From assembly GCA_023614405.1 (NCBI GenBank), contig CM042684.1, positions 202,560,941 through 202,624,940 on the forward strand: a stretch of DNA of 64,000 nt, read 5' to 3'. A model generated the notes under the pieces. The model was not told the DNA's origin and ran no database searches. It was given only the letters and a program-made list of their open reading frames with translations. Below are positions 24,502 to 35,780 of the stretch, in pieces (within the stretch, counting starts at the first letter, position 1; every line of letters begins with the position of its first letter). The stretch comes from Avena insularis (Eukaryota > Streptophyta > Magnoliopsida > Poales > Poaceae). Both the position numbers and the translations under genes were made by a program.

Positions 24502-25004
24502 ATTCGACACCACTAACAATGGATCTCGCCCTCGAGATCCGCCTCATGGTACGGGGAAGAAGGCCGATGATCATAATCTTCTCGCTTCGGGTAGATCCCC
24601 ACGACACCACTAACATGATTGTTGCTCCATCTTGAAATTGGCGACACCACCAACAAGGAGTCGTTGTCCATGGTCGTCGAGAAAACACTCCGAGAACAAA
24701 GGACGAAGGTTAAGGTATCAAGAGATAAGGCCACCTTTAACTTCCGAGGACGGAGTGAAATTGCTTGATCCATCGATTCGATGTACAAAAGTGCACAGTG
24801 AGAGGCGGTTAGGGTGATCAGTCCATCCCTTACTCAAAGCATCCTTCTGTAAATGAATCGCAGAATCGTGCAACCAACTCTCGGGATTTAGACTGAATAT
24901 CTTCACAAGAGTTGTTCGGAGCAAGAGGGGTGATGCAGGATCTTCATCGGATATGGCGTAGATGATGTATTCGCGTTGGGGACCACCGGAAGATACAAAG
25001 AAAC
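24502..25004 (-). mobile_element. LARD-like internal region, unit 2 (part 1)
   Basis: Corresponds to 19,090-19,590 of unit 1 and is interrupted at 25,004 by element B. The GAAAC at 25,000-25,004 is the left target-site copy of B. Sequence after the right copy (39,258-39,262) continues exactly as unit 1 does after its single GAAAC near 19,584. Confidence 0.92.
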
Positions 25005-25782
25005 TATCGTGGTGGTGTCATGGCAGATGCCATGGATAGGCTAAAGGTGGGGACTAATATGAGCTAGGGGAATCCAGGGAGGGATAGTAGAGTGATTCTC
25101 TACACAGAAGTTTGTATTGCTATATCTCCAAGATTACAAGTGCTCCTTGAGCTGTGTTGGCCAGAGGAGGAAGAAGGTGCTCTCTTACTCTAGCCTACTA
25201 TCTTGCCCAAGAATCCTATATCAACTAGTGCTCAACCAACTAGAATTCTGCCAACCTCCTCTACCAGAACCCTAACCCCCCTTATATAGAGGTGGTTCGG
25301 TCCTGGCCTAGGGCATACGTGGAGGCATATTCCTAAGAATATGCCCCCTCCCAAAGTGGTAACCCGACCGGGGTGCTTTTCCCCCGTGTCACACTTGCTT
25401 TAGCGACGTAAGCCGACGTGAGCGTCGTCACCCTTGTCGGCCACGACCCGGTGGTCCTGCCCTTGCTTTATTCGCTCATCCAGTACGTATCGGACCTTCT
25501 TTTTTGACCAGAGAGATTCCTTCCTTCCCCTAGAAGCTATGCGAGGATCCGGATCATAGTAGATCCGGCCACACCTGGTCCTGCATATAAGTTAGACAAG
25601 AATTTCCGACATACTCCTCAAGTCGGATGAGACAACGTTAGGCGACCCCCCTGGTCCGGGTTACTCCGTGATCCGGCCTGCCTTGAGGTGACTCGGCCAG
25701 CATCCGCTTTGACATTGCCGAACCTCGGCTAACTCGGCCCTTATACCCCGGAGTGACCCTACCCGGGGGTATCCCCCCAACA
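25005..25782 (-). repeat. Element B 3' LTR (778 bp)
   Basis: An LTR equal in length to the copy at 38,480-39,257, with about 25 differences by eye (about 3%). The terminal G is mutated, so it begins TA instead of TG. It ends CA at 25,782. It has a TATA-like 'ctatataagg' on the minus strand (25,280-25,290) and a 9-bp-stem hairpin at 25,324-25,345. Confidence 0.95.
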
Positions 25783-25796
25783 TTAGTCCCCGAAGC
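25783..25796 (-). promoter_or_regulatory. Element B putative polypurine tract
   Basis: Directly inside the 3' LTR, reading 'cttcggggactaa' on the minus strand. The position is right for plus-strand priming and element A has nearly the same bases, but the tract is short for a PPT. Confidence 0.4.
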
Positions 25797-26528
25797 TGGT
25801 GCGGTCTTAGCTGCCTCGGCCACTAAGGCCACATCAGGTTCATTTACGTTCGAGCCTCAGACGTTCAATTCTGGTTAGCTCCTTATCCCGGATTATATGG
25901 ATTTACGTTCCCTTCGCATGTTCCAAGTTTTCACTTGCCGGTCGGGTCACTACTTTGGCTCGGATCCCATGGTCACCATGGTTTGATCCAAGCCCCGTTT
26001 CCTTCTCTCATACTCCAGCCCACGTGGAGGCTAATCATTACTTTGTCTTATTTTAAGGGCCTGCACAGTAACCGCCGCAGTAATTGTTAGTTTTACTATG
26101 CGCAGGTTACGTCATCCCTGTCTCCTCATTTACCGCAACAACACATCGCGTCATGGGATCTTGTCTACTCTGTGGCCCCCTGTGTGGCTTTTCTGTGATT
26201 GGCCGATACAAGTAATACACGGCCACATCGCGTGGCTCGTGCGCATAGCGCGATCCCACTCACCCATCTCTGGGGGTGGTTAAGTAGCGGAGAGGCGCGT
26301 CCCTTAGCATTTTTCACCTCTGCGCCCCTCTGCCCGTTCCTCTTCTTCTCCTTCGTCTTCCTCGTGACCGCGCTGCCGCTAGTGCTCGTAGCAGCAGCGC
26401 CGCCGCCGCACCTTCTCCGTGCCTCCGCACCGCAGCCCCCGCTGCGCAGCTGCTCAGCCACGTGTCCTCGTCAATCTAGACCACAGACCCCCGACGCCGC
26501 TAGCACCAGTGAGGACAGCGGATACGAG
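25797..26528 (+). other. Element B aORF upstream region
   Basis: Sequence between the 3' LTR and the likely aORF start. It is partly conserved with A (9,040-9,560), and would hold the antisense promoter and leader. The frame is open from 26,199, but the first methionine that begins conserved acidic protein is at 26,529. No clear TATA box is assigned. Confidence 0.4.
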
Positions 26529-29500
26529 ATGACTGAGGAGGAGCTCGTCGTCGCCGAGCAGGAGATGGAGGAGGACACCGGCGCGGCGGACCACGACGCG
26601 TGGGCCGGTTCGTGGGTCTGCCAGGATGACATCGACTGGCTCTACCGGACCAGGCGTATCACCGCCGGTGTCGCCGCTGGTCTCCCCTCCTCGGAACTGG
26701 CCCCCTCACCCAATCAGGGTGAGTTCGTCGTAATCCTATCCCATTTCCAACGGGGATTTGGTCTCCCGGTGAGCGACTTCTTCCAAGACTGGGTCAGGAC
26801 GTACCACTTGCAGCCGCACCATGTCCCAGCGAACGCAATCACCTCTCTTTCTGCCTTTGTCTCTGCGATCGAAGGTTATACCGGACTATGGCCCACGAAG
26901 GAGCTGTGGATCCGGTTCTTCGGTCTTCGTCGCAACGTCGTCCCCAACATCCACGTCAAGTCGGAGGACAAGCAGCTCACCCAGTTCGGGGCTGCCTCGA
27001 TCTCGCCCCGGAGATTTTCAATCTTTCCCCGGGTCACCGGGCTTGACTCCTGCAAAGGATGGGCCCGGACCTTCTTCTACGTCCGGAACGAGGGTACCGA
27101 AGGCTTGATTCGGTTGCTGCCCTACGCTCCGGGTCCCCCTGACACGGATTTCTGGGAGGAGGTCGCCAAGAAACCCACAGCTGTGGCCAACCAAGTCAAC
27201 AAAAGGTTCGTGGAGCTGAAGAAGCTCGGATTGTGCAACGAGGATGCTATGATCATGTTAAATGCGCAGAATCTCTCCCCTCGAGGCGCACCACAAGTTG
27301 TGCCACATGAGCTTGGTCGTGACCCCAACCGAACCTCGTCCTTGAATTGAGCAACACCGAGATCTTCCATGGGTCAAGGCCTGTTCACCACTCACAAGGA
27401 TTTCTCCGCCGATTGGGCGTGGGGAATCGAGCATTACTGCCGTGTGAGCTCCCTCCAGATAAGCTTCGCGGGGTAAACTTATTTCGGATCAATTATGTGT
27501 TGATTTTTGTCATATTTTTGACTCTGCTCTTTGTGCTTTTTCTCAGCTGTTTCTCCAGCAAACTCTCGAGGATGGCACGGATCCGACCCTTAAGTGGGCG
27601 CCGGACCGAGATCCGGATCGAGGAGCGGACCAGGAGATGTTCCTCCCTATGACCGACGCCACCAAACGTCCCAGCGGTAAATTATCTTCTCTTAGAGATT
27701 GGCCCGATGATGAGGATGACTCGGATATCGACGTGATTGAACCCATTGAGGCTGTCCCTCTTTCTTTTGCCTTTCCGGCATCAGCTAACCCCGGTGGGCA
27801 TATCCACGAGGATCCTCCACTTGCGACGGGCGAGCCGGTTCCGGTGGCGTCGAAGAAGAAGCGCGGATCCGCGTCAAGTTCTTCTTCCGAACCTTCTCAG
27901 CCCACCAAAAGGCAAAAGAAGGTCAGAGACAAGACTGCCTCCAAGCGGGCAGGCAAAGCCCCGGCACGGAGGGCCCGAAACCCAAGGAGGCCGAGACCTC
28001 GGATGCGTAAGTCATTTTTGACTGCGCAACACACTTCTCCTTGCATTAGGGTAATTTCACTCCTGACATCATTCTCTTTTGCAGGCCTCTTGTGGAGGTC
28101 CCTCAGAGCGGATCGAGCATTTCTTCTCCCCTTCGGTCTGGTCCTTCCCCTCCTCGTGACGACGAGTCACGCCCGCTGAGCCCTATTCCGGAGGGCTCTG
28201 CGGCTGCTCCGGGTTCCGCAGTTCTTCATCAAGAGGAACGCGACCTCGGATCGGGAGGGGTCGGTCCGGCCGAGGCAACGGCGTCCACCACTTCGGCATT
28301 GCTGCAACCAGCAACCACCAAGTCTACCGCAACCCCAGCACCAACAGCAGCTCCAGTACCAGCTTCCGAACCAGGACCTATCCCGGCAGCCAGGAAACCC
28401 AGAACGGCTCCAGTACCAAGTTCCTCTGCCTCTTCCGAGTCATCTCAGCCCCGGCGAGGAACCATTCCAGCAGCTTCCAAAAAGAAATCCGTCGTGGTTA
28501 CTTCTTCCCAGCAAGCTAAAGGCAAGAAAGCTCCGGATGCTGCCAAGTCTACATCTATCGAGGCCGGGCAGCGAACCTTTTCGTCAATGCTTTCGAAGAA
28601 ATCACCAGCAGCGACGGATCCTCCTGCAGAGCCAATCGATGCACAGCAGATGGTTCTTCACACCAGCCCAGCTCTTGCCCTAATTGAGAGGAACGAAGCT
28701 CATGCAAAGGGCTTGGTGGCACCCCACATGGCCACTGGCGAACGGTACCCTCCGAGCCTTATCGAGTTCGTCATGAACTGGAATAAGGCGGAGTTTGTCT
28801 ACAACGACGATCTCCCGGAAAAGTTCGGCCCCGCAGAATTTTCTGCCCAGATGAACACTGTCGCCAAGGCAATTAACCTCGCGGGGCGAATGATGGAGGT
28901 ATGTCGTTTCTCCTTTACATGTTGTAGATAATAACCATTAGTCCCCGAGCCTCCGGTGGAGTAGCTTGTTACTCGACCGGATGCTCCTTATAAAACTAAC
29001 ATAACTGCATGTAAACTTCAAATATGCACACACCTAGAGCCGGGTTAAGTTCCACTTGGCCCGGATCTTACACACTTCGAATATGCACACACCTAGAGCC
29101 GGGTTAAGTTCCACTTGGCCTGGATCTTGCAAACTTCGAATATGCACACACCTAGAGCCGGGTTAAGTTCCACTTGGCCCGGATCTTGCACACTTCGAAT
29201 ATGCACACACCTAGAGCCGGGTTAAGTTCCACTTGGCCCGGATCTTACACACTTCGAATATGCACATACCTAGAGCCGGGTTAAGTTCCACTTGGCCCGG
29301 ATCTTGCACAGTTCGAATATGCACACACCTAGAGCCGGGTTAAGTTCCACTTGTCCCGGATCTTGCACACTTCGAATATTCACACACCTAGAGCTGGGTT
29401 AAGTTCCACTTGGCCCGGATCTTACACACTTCGAATATGCACATACCTAGAGCCGGGTTAAGTTCCACTTGGCCCGGATCTTGCACACTTCGAATATGCA

Positions 29501-31105
29501 CACACCTAGAGCCGAGTTAAGTTCCACTTGGCCCGGATCTTGCACACTTCGAATATGCACACACCTAGAGCCGGCTTAGGTTCCACTTGGCCCGGATCTT
29601 GTACACTTCGAATATTCATCAAGTTAATTTCACACTTCTGTGCTCCTTTTAGGTAACTACCAATCGCCGGAGCGCCGAATTTCAGTGCCTGCTTGATACT
29701 CACAAGATCCTGCGCGCAAAACATGTTGCACTTGGCGCAGAGCATGAAAAGAGGGGTAATTTTCTCCCTCAGCACTTCTCCGTTTTTCTTCACTTGCTTT
29801 CGCCGGACTAATCTCCTCATTCGGTTTTTGCAGCTGGGGTGGAGGCTGAGAACAAAATTATGCGGAAGAACTTGGAGGAAATCTGAGGTATGTCTTCTTT
29901 TGTCCGACCTTGTTGTGTTTTCCATTTCCTCTTCTCCTTGGCTCAGCAAACATTCACTCCTCGGCTTTGCCGGGTCAACATAGTATTTCAGCATCGCTTG
30001 AGGATAGTGTGCCCGTGCCTGATATGATGCTGCATTTTCTCGAAAAAGTAGGACAGCATCAAACTGAGCTGAAGAAGAAGAATGATGAGCTTGCCCTCCT
30101 CCGGACCAAGGACGACGAGATAGCCTAGCTCAAGGCTGAGATGGAGAAGATGAAGGCCCAACACAAAACCGAGCTCCAAAAAGTTGGCTAGAACTTCACC
30201 GAAGAGCGTGAGCGCCTTACTCTTCAGATCTCCAAGGACCAGGACTTGCTTAAAGAATCCGAGGTCCAGCTTGGGTCGGCGATCGCTAAGCTTGAACAAC
30301 TTCGCCAGAGATGCGACAATTGCATCAAGGAGTTGACCCAGATCCATCGCCATATCTCACGTAAGTTTCTTTCCCTTATCCGACATAATTTTCCGGCTCA
30401 GCCCATATGTGTTTGCTTCAGCATCTTCCTTTTCCTTGTTTCCAGATCACTTTCCTGAGGGTACTCCCATTGCCAGTGCTGCTGTTGCCAAATTCCGCTG
30501 AAATGGATGTCCGAGTTATTACGTATATCATGATCGATACAGAAAGGGGTACTCCCGTCGCTCCTGATGGTGAGAGCATCCCTTTAGACATGGAGGACCT
30601 ATTGGTCAGCGTGTCAGCTCGTGTGGAAACCATCAAAAACTATGGGAAAGATCTCCTCAATGTTGTGGTCCGGATCTACAACACCTTCTGGCCAAGCGAG
30701 AGCGCTCCAGAGAGGATCACACTCCTTGCCGAAAAGCTGTTGGAAGTTGAAACTCAGTTTGACCTCTGGAGAGAGTCCGCTGGGCGTGCCGCAGCAGATA
30801 CCCTCCTTCATCATAATCTTACATGGTACGAGAAGATCGACCTGAGCCTCCTCACACGCTGGCGCACCAGATCCAAATGGACCGATGATCCGGAGTGGGT
30901 AGCTCGGCGCCAGGCTTGCGCCTACAGCCTCGTCGAATATGATTTGATCCATTACTGGGTTGAGGAACCGAGCATTCTGGAGTTCGGTGGGGATGAGCAT
31001 ATTGAGAACATGGAGGATGGGTCGGGTGAGGATGGAGAAGATGCTGCTTCGGATATTGAAGACAGTGATGACGACGCCGAACTTCCTCCTCCTGTTGCTC
31101 CTTAG
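26529..31105 (+). pseudogene. Element B antisense gene (aORF; 'putative gypsy type transposon' family), multi-exon
   Basis: The best copy of the extra Tat-lineage gene, antisense to gag-pol; function unknown. Exon 1 (26,529 to about 27,474) has an acidic N-terminus and then the PF04195-type core: 'GFGLPVSDFF', 'HHVPANAITSL', 'YTGLWPTKELWI' and 'GWARTFFYVRN'. A frameshift lies near 27,345. Later exons are about 27,547-28,010 (S/K/P-rich, basic), 28,086-28,896, 29,653-29,756, 29,834-29,887, a coiled-coil exon about 29,990-30,360, and a terminal exon about 30,447-31,105 ending in a D/E-rich tail. Introns have GT...AG borders. Stops (near 29,885, 30,126 and 30,189) make it inactive. Codons are GC-rich compared with the surrounding LARD sequence. 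Confidence 0.82.
29013..29625 (+). repeat. 59-bp minisatellite in aORF intron (element B, about 10 units)
   Basis: Ten tandem units with a period of exactly 59 bp. Equivalent bases fall at 29,041, 29,100, 29,159 and so on to 29,572. Units are highly alike ('cacacacctagagccgggtt' core), with scattered substitutions. The array fills most of the intron between 28,897 and 29,651. It is homologous to the array in A but longer and more uniform. Confidence 0.96.
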
Positions 31106-31607
31106 TTGAAAAAACTTGAAAATTTTATCAGATCCCCGGTATGCCAGGTGCAATTGTATGCTTGATATGTGATATTTTGCTACTATGTTTGTATGCCGGA
31201 TTAACTTGGGCGTAGTCCCTGAGTTTCATTTTCTTGTTCGTCCAATTCTCTGGCTCGACCCGTGTCTACCTTGATTCGGTTTTACGACTTACGACTCCGA
31301 GCTTCAAAAATTATCTTAACAATACTTAGAAACTTTGGGTCTTGGCTCAAAATAATTCAGCATAATAACTTGAAAGAAATACAGGGTTAGTCCGAAAAAA
31401 CAAATGTTAGCTCGAATAAGATCGTTTCCTTAGTGGTTTTTCACGTGCTACACAATTCCAAACTTGTTCCCTTGCTTGCCATGAAGCCAATTCTTGTTGG
31501 ACAGTAGCAAGTCGAAGGGTTGGGTTTTTGGTGCTCACACATTACTAATCCGGGTTAAGTAAAACGACTCATTCCAGCTACCGCATAAGAAATTACGACA
31601 AACATTA
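31106..31607. other. Element B convergent spacer
   Basis: A non-coding stretch between the aORF stop and the integrase end, homologous to 13,963-14,480 of A. It would receive transcripts from both strands. No gene is supported here. Confidence 0.55.
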
Positions 31608-32947
31608 TTAAGGCAGTCCCCGAGTTACTGTTCGAGGCGCTGCTATTTCATTGATAAGCTCAATGCCGACATACATACCGGCATATGAGAAGACTCTGAT
31701 ACATACACTTCTTAGATAAGTGTAGAAAGGACAAAGTAGTGCTACATTCCACGGTCGCTTAGATTCCTCTCCAGACCTGTTCGCCTTGTTCTTTTCCTGT
31801 GGCTTTGCATCTATGAGATAGTAAGAATCATTGTGCAATGCTTTGCTCACAATGAACGGCCCTTCCCATGGGGGGGGGGATAATTTATGCATGCCAGTAG
31901 TACGTTGTACCAACCGGAGCACCAGATCACCTTCCCAGAAGACTCGGGGGCACACTTTCCGGCTATGACAGCGTCGGAGATTTTGCTGATATATGGCGGA
32001 TCTAGACAGTGCCAGTTCTCTCGCTTCTTCCAGCAGATCAACATCATTTTGTCGGGCTTCTTGCACTTCGGCTTCTGTGTATTGGGTGACCCTAGGCGAA
32101 TCATGCTCTATGTCGGCTGGTAATACAGCTTCTGCCCCATATACCAGAAAGAATGGCGTATAGCCTGTTGATCGATTCGGAGTTGTTCTTAAGCTCCACA
32201 GTACTGCTGGTAGTTCTTCTATCCAGCACCCCGCTGATCTTTGCAGCGGCTCAATGAGCCGGGATTTTATCCCGGATAACACTAATCCGTTGGATCTTTC
32301 CACTTGTCCGTTCGATGCGGGATGGGCTACCGAGGCGACATCGAGTCGGATCTTCTTATCTCGGCAGAAGCGCGCAAATGCTCCTTCCGCAAAATTTGTT
32401 CCATTATCAGTTATAATGTTGTGTGGATAACCGTATCTCAAGATGATGTCTTTGAGAAATGTCACGGTCGTAGCTCCATCACATTTTCTTATAGGCTTCA
32501 CTTCAATCCACTTTGTAAACTTGTCCACCATGACCAAAATATGTGTCATGTTTCCTCTCTCGAGTTTGAGCAGCCAACCATATCCAAGCACCATACAGCA
32601 AATGGCCACGTAATTGGTATGGTCTTGAGTTCCGACATAGGCATATGTGTCTTGGTGGCCTACCTCTGACAACCATTGCATTTTCTCACCAGATCTTCTG
32701 CTTGTTCCAAGGCACTTGGCCAGTAGAATCCATGCCGGAACGCTTTTGCCACCAAGGCTCGGGATGAAGCATGATGCCCGCATTCTCCTTGGTGTATATC
32801 TCGGAGGATGTCAAGCCCTTCTTCCGGGTCAACACATTGTTGGAGGACATTAGTTACACTCCGTTTGTACAACTCGGAATTGATGATCGTGTATGCTTTT
32901 GCTCTCCTCTGAGTTTGCCTGGCTAACACCTCCTCGGTAACGCTCAT
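31608..32947 (-). pseudogene. Element B integrase, complete domains, frameshifted
   Basis: The zinc-binding N-terminal domain is in frame 32,947-32,660 ('HHASS', 'CNGCQ'). The DDE core is in another frame from about 32,570: 'VMVDKF', 'IITDNGTNF' and 'NGQVERSN' contain D, D and E. The C-terminal domain follows ('GDLVLRLVQ', 'PWEGPFIVSKAL') and runs to 31,608. A frameshift near 32,660-32,580 separates the zinc domain from the core. About 50 codons there are scrambled compared with A, which keeps one frame through both. It acts in the nucleus as a multimer on LTR ends when intact. Confidence 0.93.
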
Positions 32948-33416
32948 CTTTCAGGAATTGGAATATAGGCAGTGCCCAAGCTGGTATGGCTCGCGGAGGG
33001 AATATCTCCTCATCAATTTCCATCTGATCCACCGGCATAACTTCAGCCGGATCACGCTGAGTAGTCCCCGGGTTTGCCGAGGCAGTCCCCGGGTTTGCTG
33101 ATGCAGTCCCCGGGTCTCGCGTACTACCTCCCATGTCAATGTCCATGGGCTCAGCTCCGGATTCTGTATTTTCCGGGACATAGATCGAGTCGGTTCCTGG
33201 GGACGGCCTGATAGATGGTTTTCTGAGGTGTTCCAATGCTACACCGGGTGGAATTGCCTGTCTGGTCGATCCGAGCTTTGACAACATGTCGGCAGCCTCG
33301 TTTTCCGCCCGGGGTACATGGTGAAATTCACACCCCTCGAAGTAACCAAATATCTTCTTCACATGAAATTTGTATAGTGCCATGTTTGGATCCAGGGCGT
33401 CCCACACTCCGGACAC
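32850..33416 (-). pseudogene. Element B RNase H to integrase linker with 7-residue repeats
   Basis: Continues the archaeal-type RNase H after a TAG at 33,417. It starts 'SGVWDALDPNMALYKFHV' and has the conserved 'HHVPRAENEAADMLSKLGS' end of the RNase H fold, followed by a Pro/Gly/acidic linker. The linker holds three copies of a 21-bp unit (starts at 33,063, 33,084 and 33,105), encoding PGTASAN-like heptads. A has a shorter version ending 'IPGT'. The stop at 33,417 replaces a glutamine codon that A retains (CAG to TAG). Confidence 0.85.
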
Positions 33417-34112
33417 CTACTGCACCACCAGGTCCGAGTCGCCGAAGCATATTATCCAACGTATGCCAATCTCCTTTGCCACTTTGAGCCCATGCACAAG
33501 AGCCTCATACTCAGCGACATTGTTCGATGCCGCGAAATGGATCTGCAATACATACTTTAGCTGATCCTTCTTTAGCGAGGTAAGCACGACCCCGGCGCCT
33601 AATCCGGTTTTGGTTTTCGACCCATCAAAGTGCATCCTCCAGTAATTCGGATCAGGTGGCAGTGGTTCGTATTGTACCTCGGCCCAATCCACGAAAAAGT
33701 CCGCCACAGCCTGAGATTTGATCGCTTCTCTTCTGTCGTATCGGGGCGCATAAGGGGCTAGCTCAATTGCCCATTTTGCGATTCTGCCGCTCGCATCCTT
33801 GTTACCCATTATCTCGGATATGGGAGCTTCACATATTACTTTGATGGGGTGCTCCTCAAAGTAATGCTTTAACTTCTTTGCTGCCATATAGACACCGTAT
33901 GCCACCTTTTGAAAATGCGGGTAGTTCTGTTTTGAGGCAGACAATACCTCGCTCAGGTAATATACTGCCCTCTGCACCGACTTACCCTCTTCATTGCGTT
34001 CCACTACGATCACTGCACTTACAACTCGGTTGGTTGCGGCTACGTAGAGCAACATTGGTTCCTTTGATATTGGAGAGGCTAACACCGGTGCAGTGGCCAA
34101 CATCTTTTTCAA
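33417..34112 (-). pseudogene. Element B RNase H (RT-linked) followed by archaeal-type RNase H
   Basis: One open frame carries two RNase H modules. The first is the RT-connected domain: 'EPMLLYVAAT', 'YPHFQKVAYGV', 'KKLKHYFEEHPI' and 'ASGRIAKWAIELAPY'. The second begins 'MHFDGSKTKTG' and has 'NNVAEYEALVHGL' and 'CFGDSDLVVQ', with the D-E-D catalytic set of archaeal-like RNase H. The first domain's classical acidic residues look eroded, as expected once the second domain took over. The dual arrangement places A and B in the Tat lineage. Confidence 0.93.
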
Positions 34113-34133
34113 GTGGGCAAAAGCTTCATCGGC

Positions 34134-35087
34134 CTATGGCGTCCAAACGAATTTATCTGACTTTTTCATGAGTTGGTAGAGAGGCAGTGCCTTTTCTCCT
34201 AACCGACATACAAACCGACTCAACGACGCCAGGCATCCAGTGAACTTCCGGACATCGTTAAGACACTTCGGCAGCTCCATTCGTTCGATGGCTCGGATCT
34301 TAGTTGGATTAACCTCGATACCTCTGCTGGAGACGAGAAATCCGAGTAACTTTCTAGCCGGGACACCGAAGGTACATTTTTCCGGGTTAAGCTTCATCCG
34401 GAACCTTCTCAAGTTCGCGAATGTTTGCCTTATGTCGTCAAGGAGCGTTGCGCTTTCCTTGGTCTTGATAACCACATCATCCACGTATACTTGTATGTTT
34501 TGACCTATTTGGTCATGCAAACATTTTTGCATACATCTTTGGTACGTTGCACCTGCGTTACGTAAACCAAACGGCATAGTGCGATAGCAATAAGCCCCGT
34601 ACGGGGTAATACATGCCGTTTTTATTTGATCAGCCGGGTTCAGGGGTATCTGGTGGAAGCCAGAGTATGCATCAATGAATGACAACAGTTCGCATCCCGC
34701 GGTTGAGTCTATGACCTGATCTATCCTCGGCAGTGGAAATGGATCTTTTGGACACGCCTTGTTCAGGTTCGTGTAATCGATACACATACGCCAGACCACT
34801 GCCATGTTCGGATCGTCCTTCTTCTTCTCCATCAGCACCGGATTAGAGAGCCAATCCGGATATAGTACCTCCATGATGAATCCTGCTGCCAGTAACCGAG
34901 CTATCTCGTCTCCAATGACTTTTCTCCTATCCTCGGCGAAGCGGCGGAGAGGTTGCTTCACCGGCCTTGCTCCGGGTCTTACGTTCAAAGAGTGCTCGGC
35001 CAACTCCCTCGGAACACCTTGCATGTCCTGTGTAGACCAAGCAAAAATATCCAGATTCTCACGAAGGAAGTTGACGAGCTCGCTTTC
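34134..35087 (-). pseudogene. Element B reverse transcriptase
   Basis: A Gypsy-type RT that copies element RNA into cDNA in virus-like particles. Homology starts after the TAG at 35,088 ('ESELVNFL'). The open frame 35,024-34,134 has 'NLNKACPKDPFPLPRID', 'FIDAYSGFHQI', 'YRTMPFGLRNAGATYQ' and the catalytic 'YVDD', then 'LNPEKCTFGV' and 'KFTGCLASLSRF'. It is about 300 codons, the full palm and thumb. A single stop near 34,134 separates it from the RNase H frame. Much of this segment, about 0.95 kb, is the part deleted from element A. Confidence 0.95.
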
Positions 35088-35756
35088 CTATTTGTCAGTT
35101 AACCCGGGACCAATCGTTAAGGTGCGCTCCGGAAACATGTTATCAACTGGAATCTTCTTGGTGTCCTTTGCGTCTTGAAATGAAACGCTGCCATGCGGGT
35201 TACTTAGCGCCGACACATATTGCTGCACGGACTGAGCTAGTGCCGCCACCTCTTGGATTTTTCTTTTCTCTCGCACAATCACGAGTGACTCGGCTAGGTT
35301 AGACCCGGCTGAAGCACACTCCATGGAACGTCGGAAATCTCCAGCAATGGTAATCACTCCATTTGGCCCGGGCAACTTCATCTTCAGATAACTGATGTGA
35401 CATCTTGCCATGAATTTGTTCAATGTTGGTCTTCCGAGTAACGCGTGATATGCACTTTCCAAGTTCACTACTTCAAACTCCAGATTTTCAGTTCGGCAAT
35501 TATCCCTTGTTCCGAATAGCACGTCGACCCGGACTTTGCCTATGGGCTCGCACGAAATGCCTGGTACAATGCCATGGAAAGTTGTTCTCGTAGCCTGGAG
35601 CATGTTCTCCGAGATGCCTAACTTGCGCATCGTGTCCGCATACATGATGTTAATGCTACGGCCATTATCAATCAAAACCTTGGAGAACCTCACGTTGATG
35701 TTCAGTCCAATGAATGTCGGATCTAGTACTAGCGCATACGAACCTGGACTCGGCAT
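35088..35756 (-). pseudogene. Element B protease region
   Basis: A retropepsin-like aspartic protease that cuts the Gag-Pol polyprotein. The active-site loop reads 'LIDNGRSINIMY'. D-N-G in place of D-T/S-G is usual for this plant lineage. The second conserved segment includes 'AYHALLGRPTLNKF'. The frame ends at a TAG (35,088) directly before the RT. Element A has a stop at the identical codon (44,298). Upstream, a TAG near 35,780 interrupts a tryptophan codon that A retains. Confidence 0.9.
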
Positions 35757-35780
35757 AAGTTTAGGATGATCTTTGATGTT

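Noticed and set aside
29013..29625. CRISPR-like array
   Set aside because: The 59-bp units are directly tandem with no unique spacers, in a plant retrotransposon intron. It is a minisatellite.
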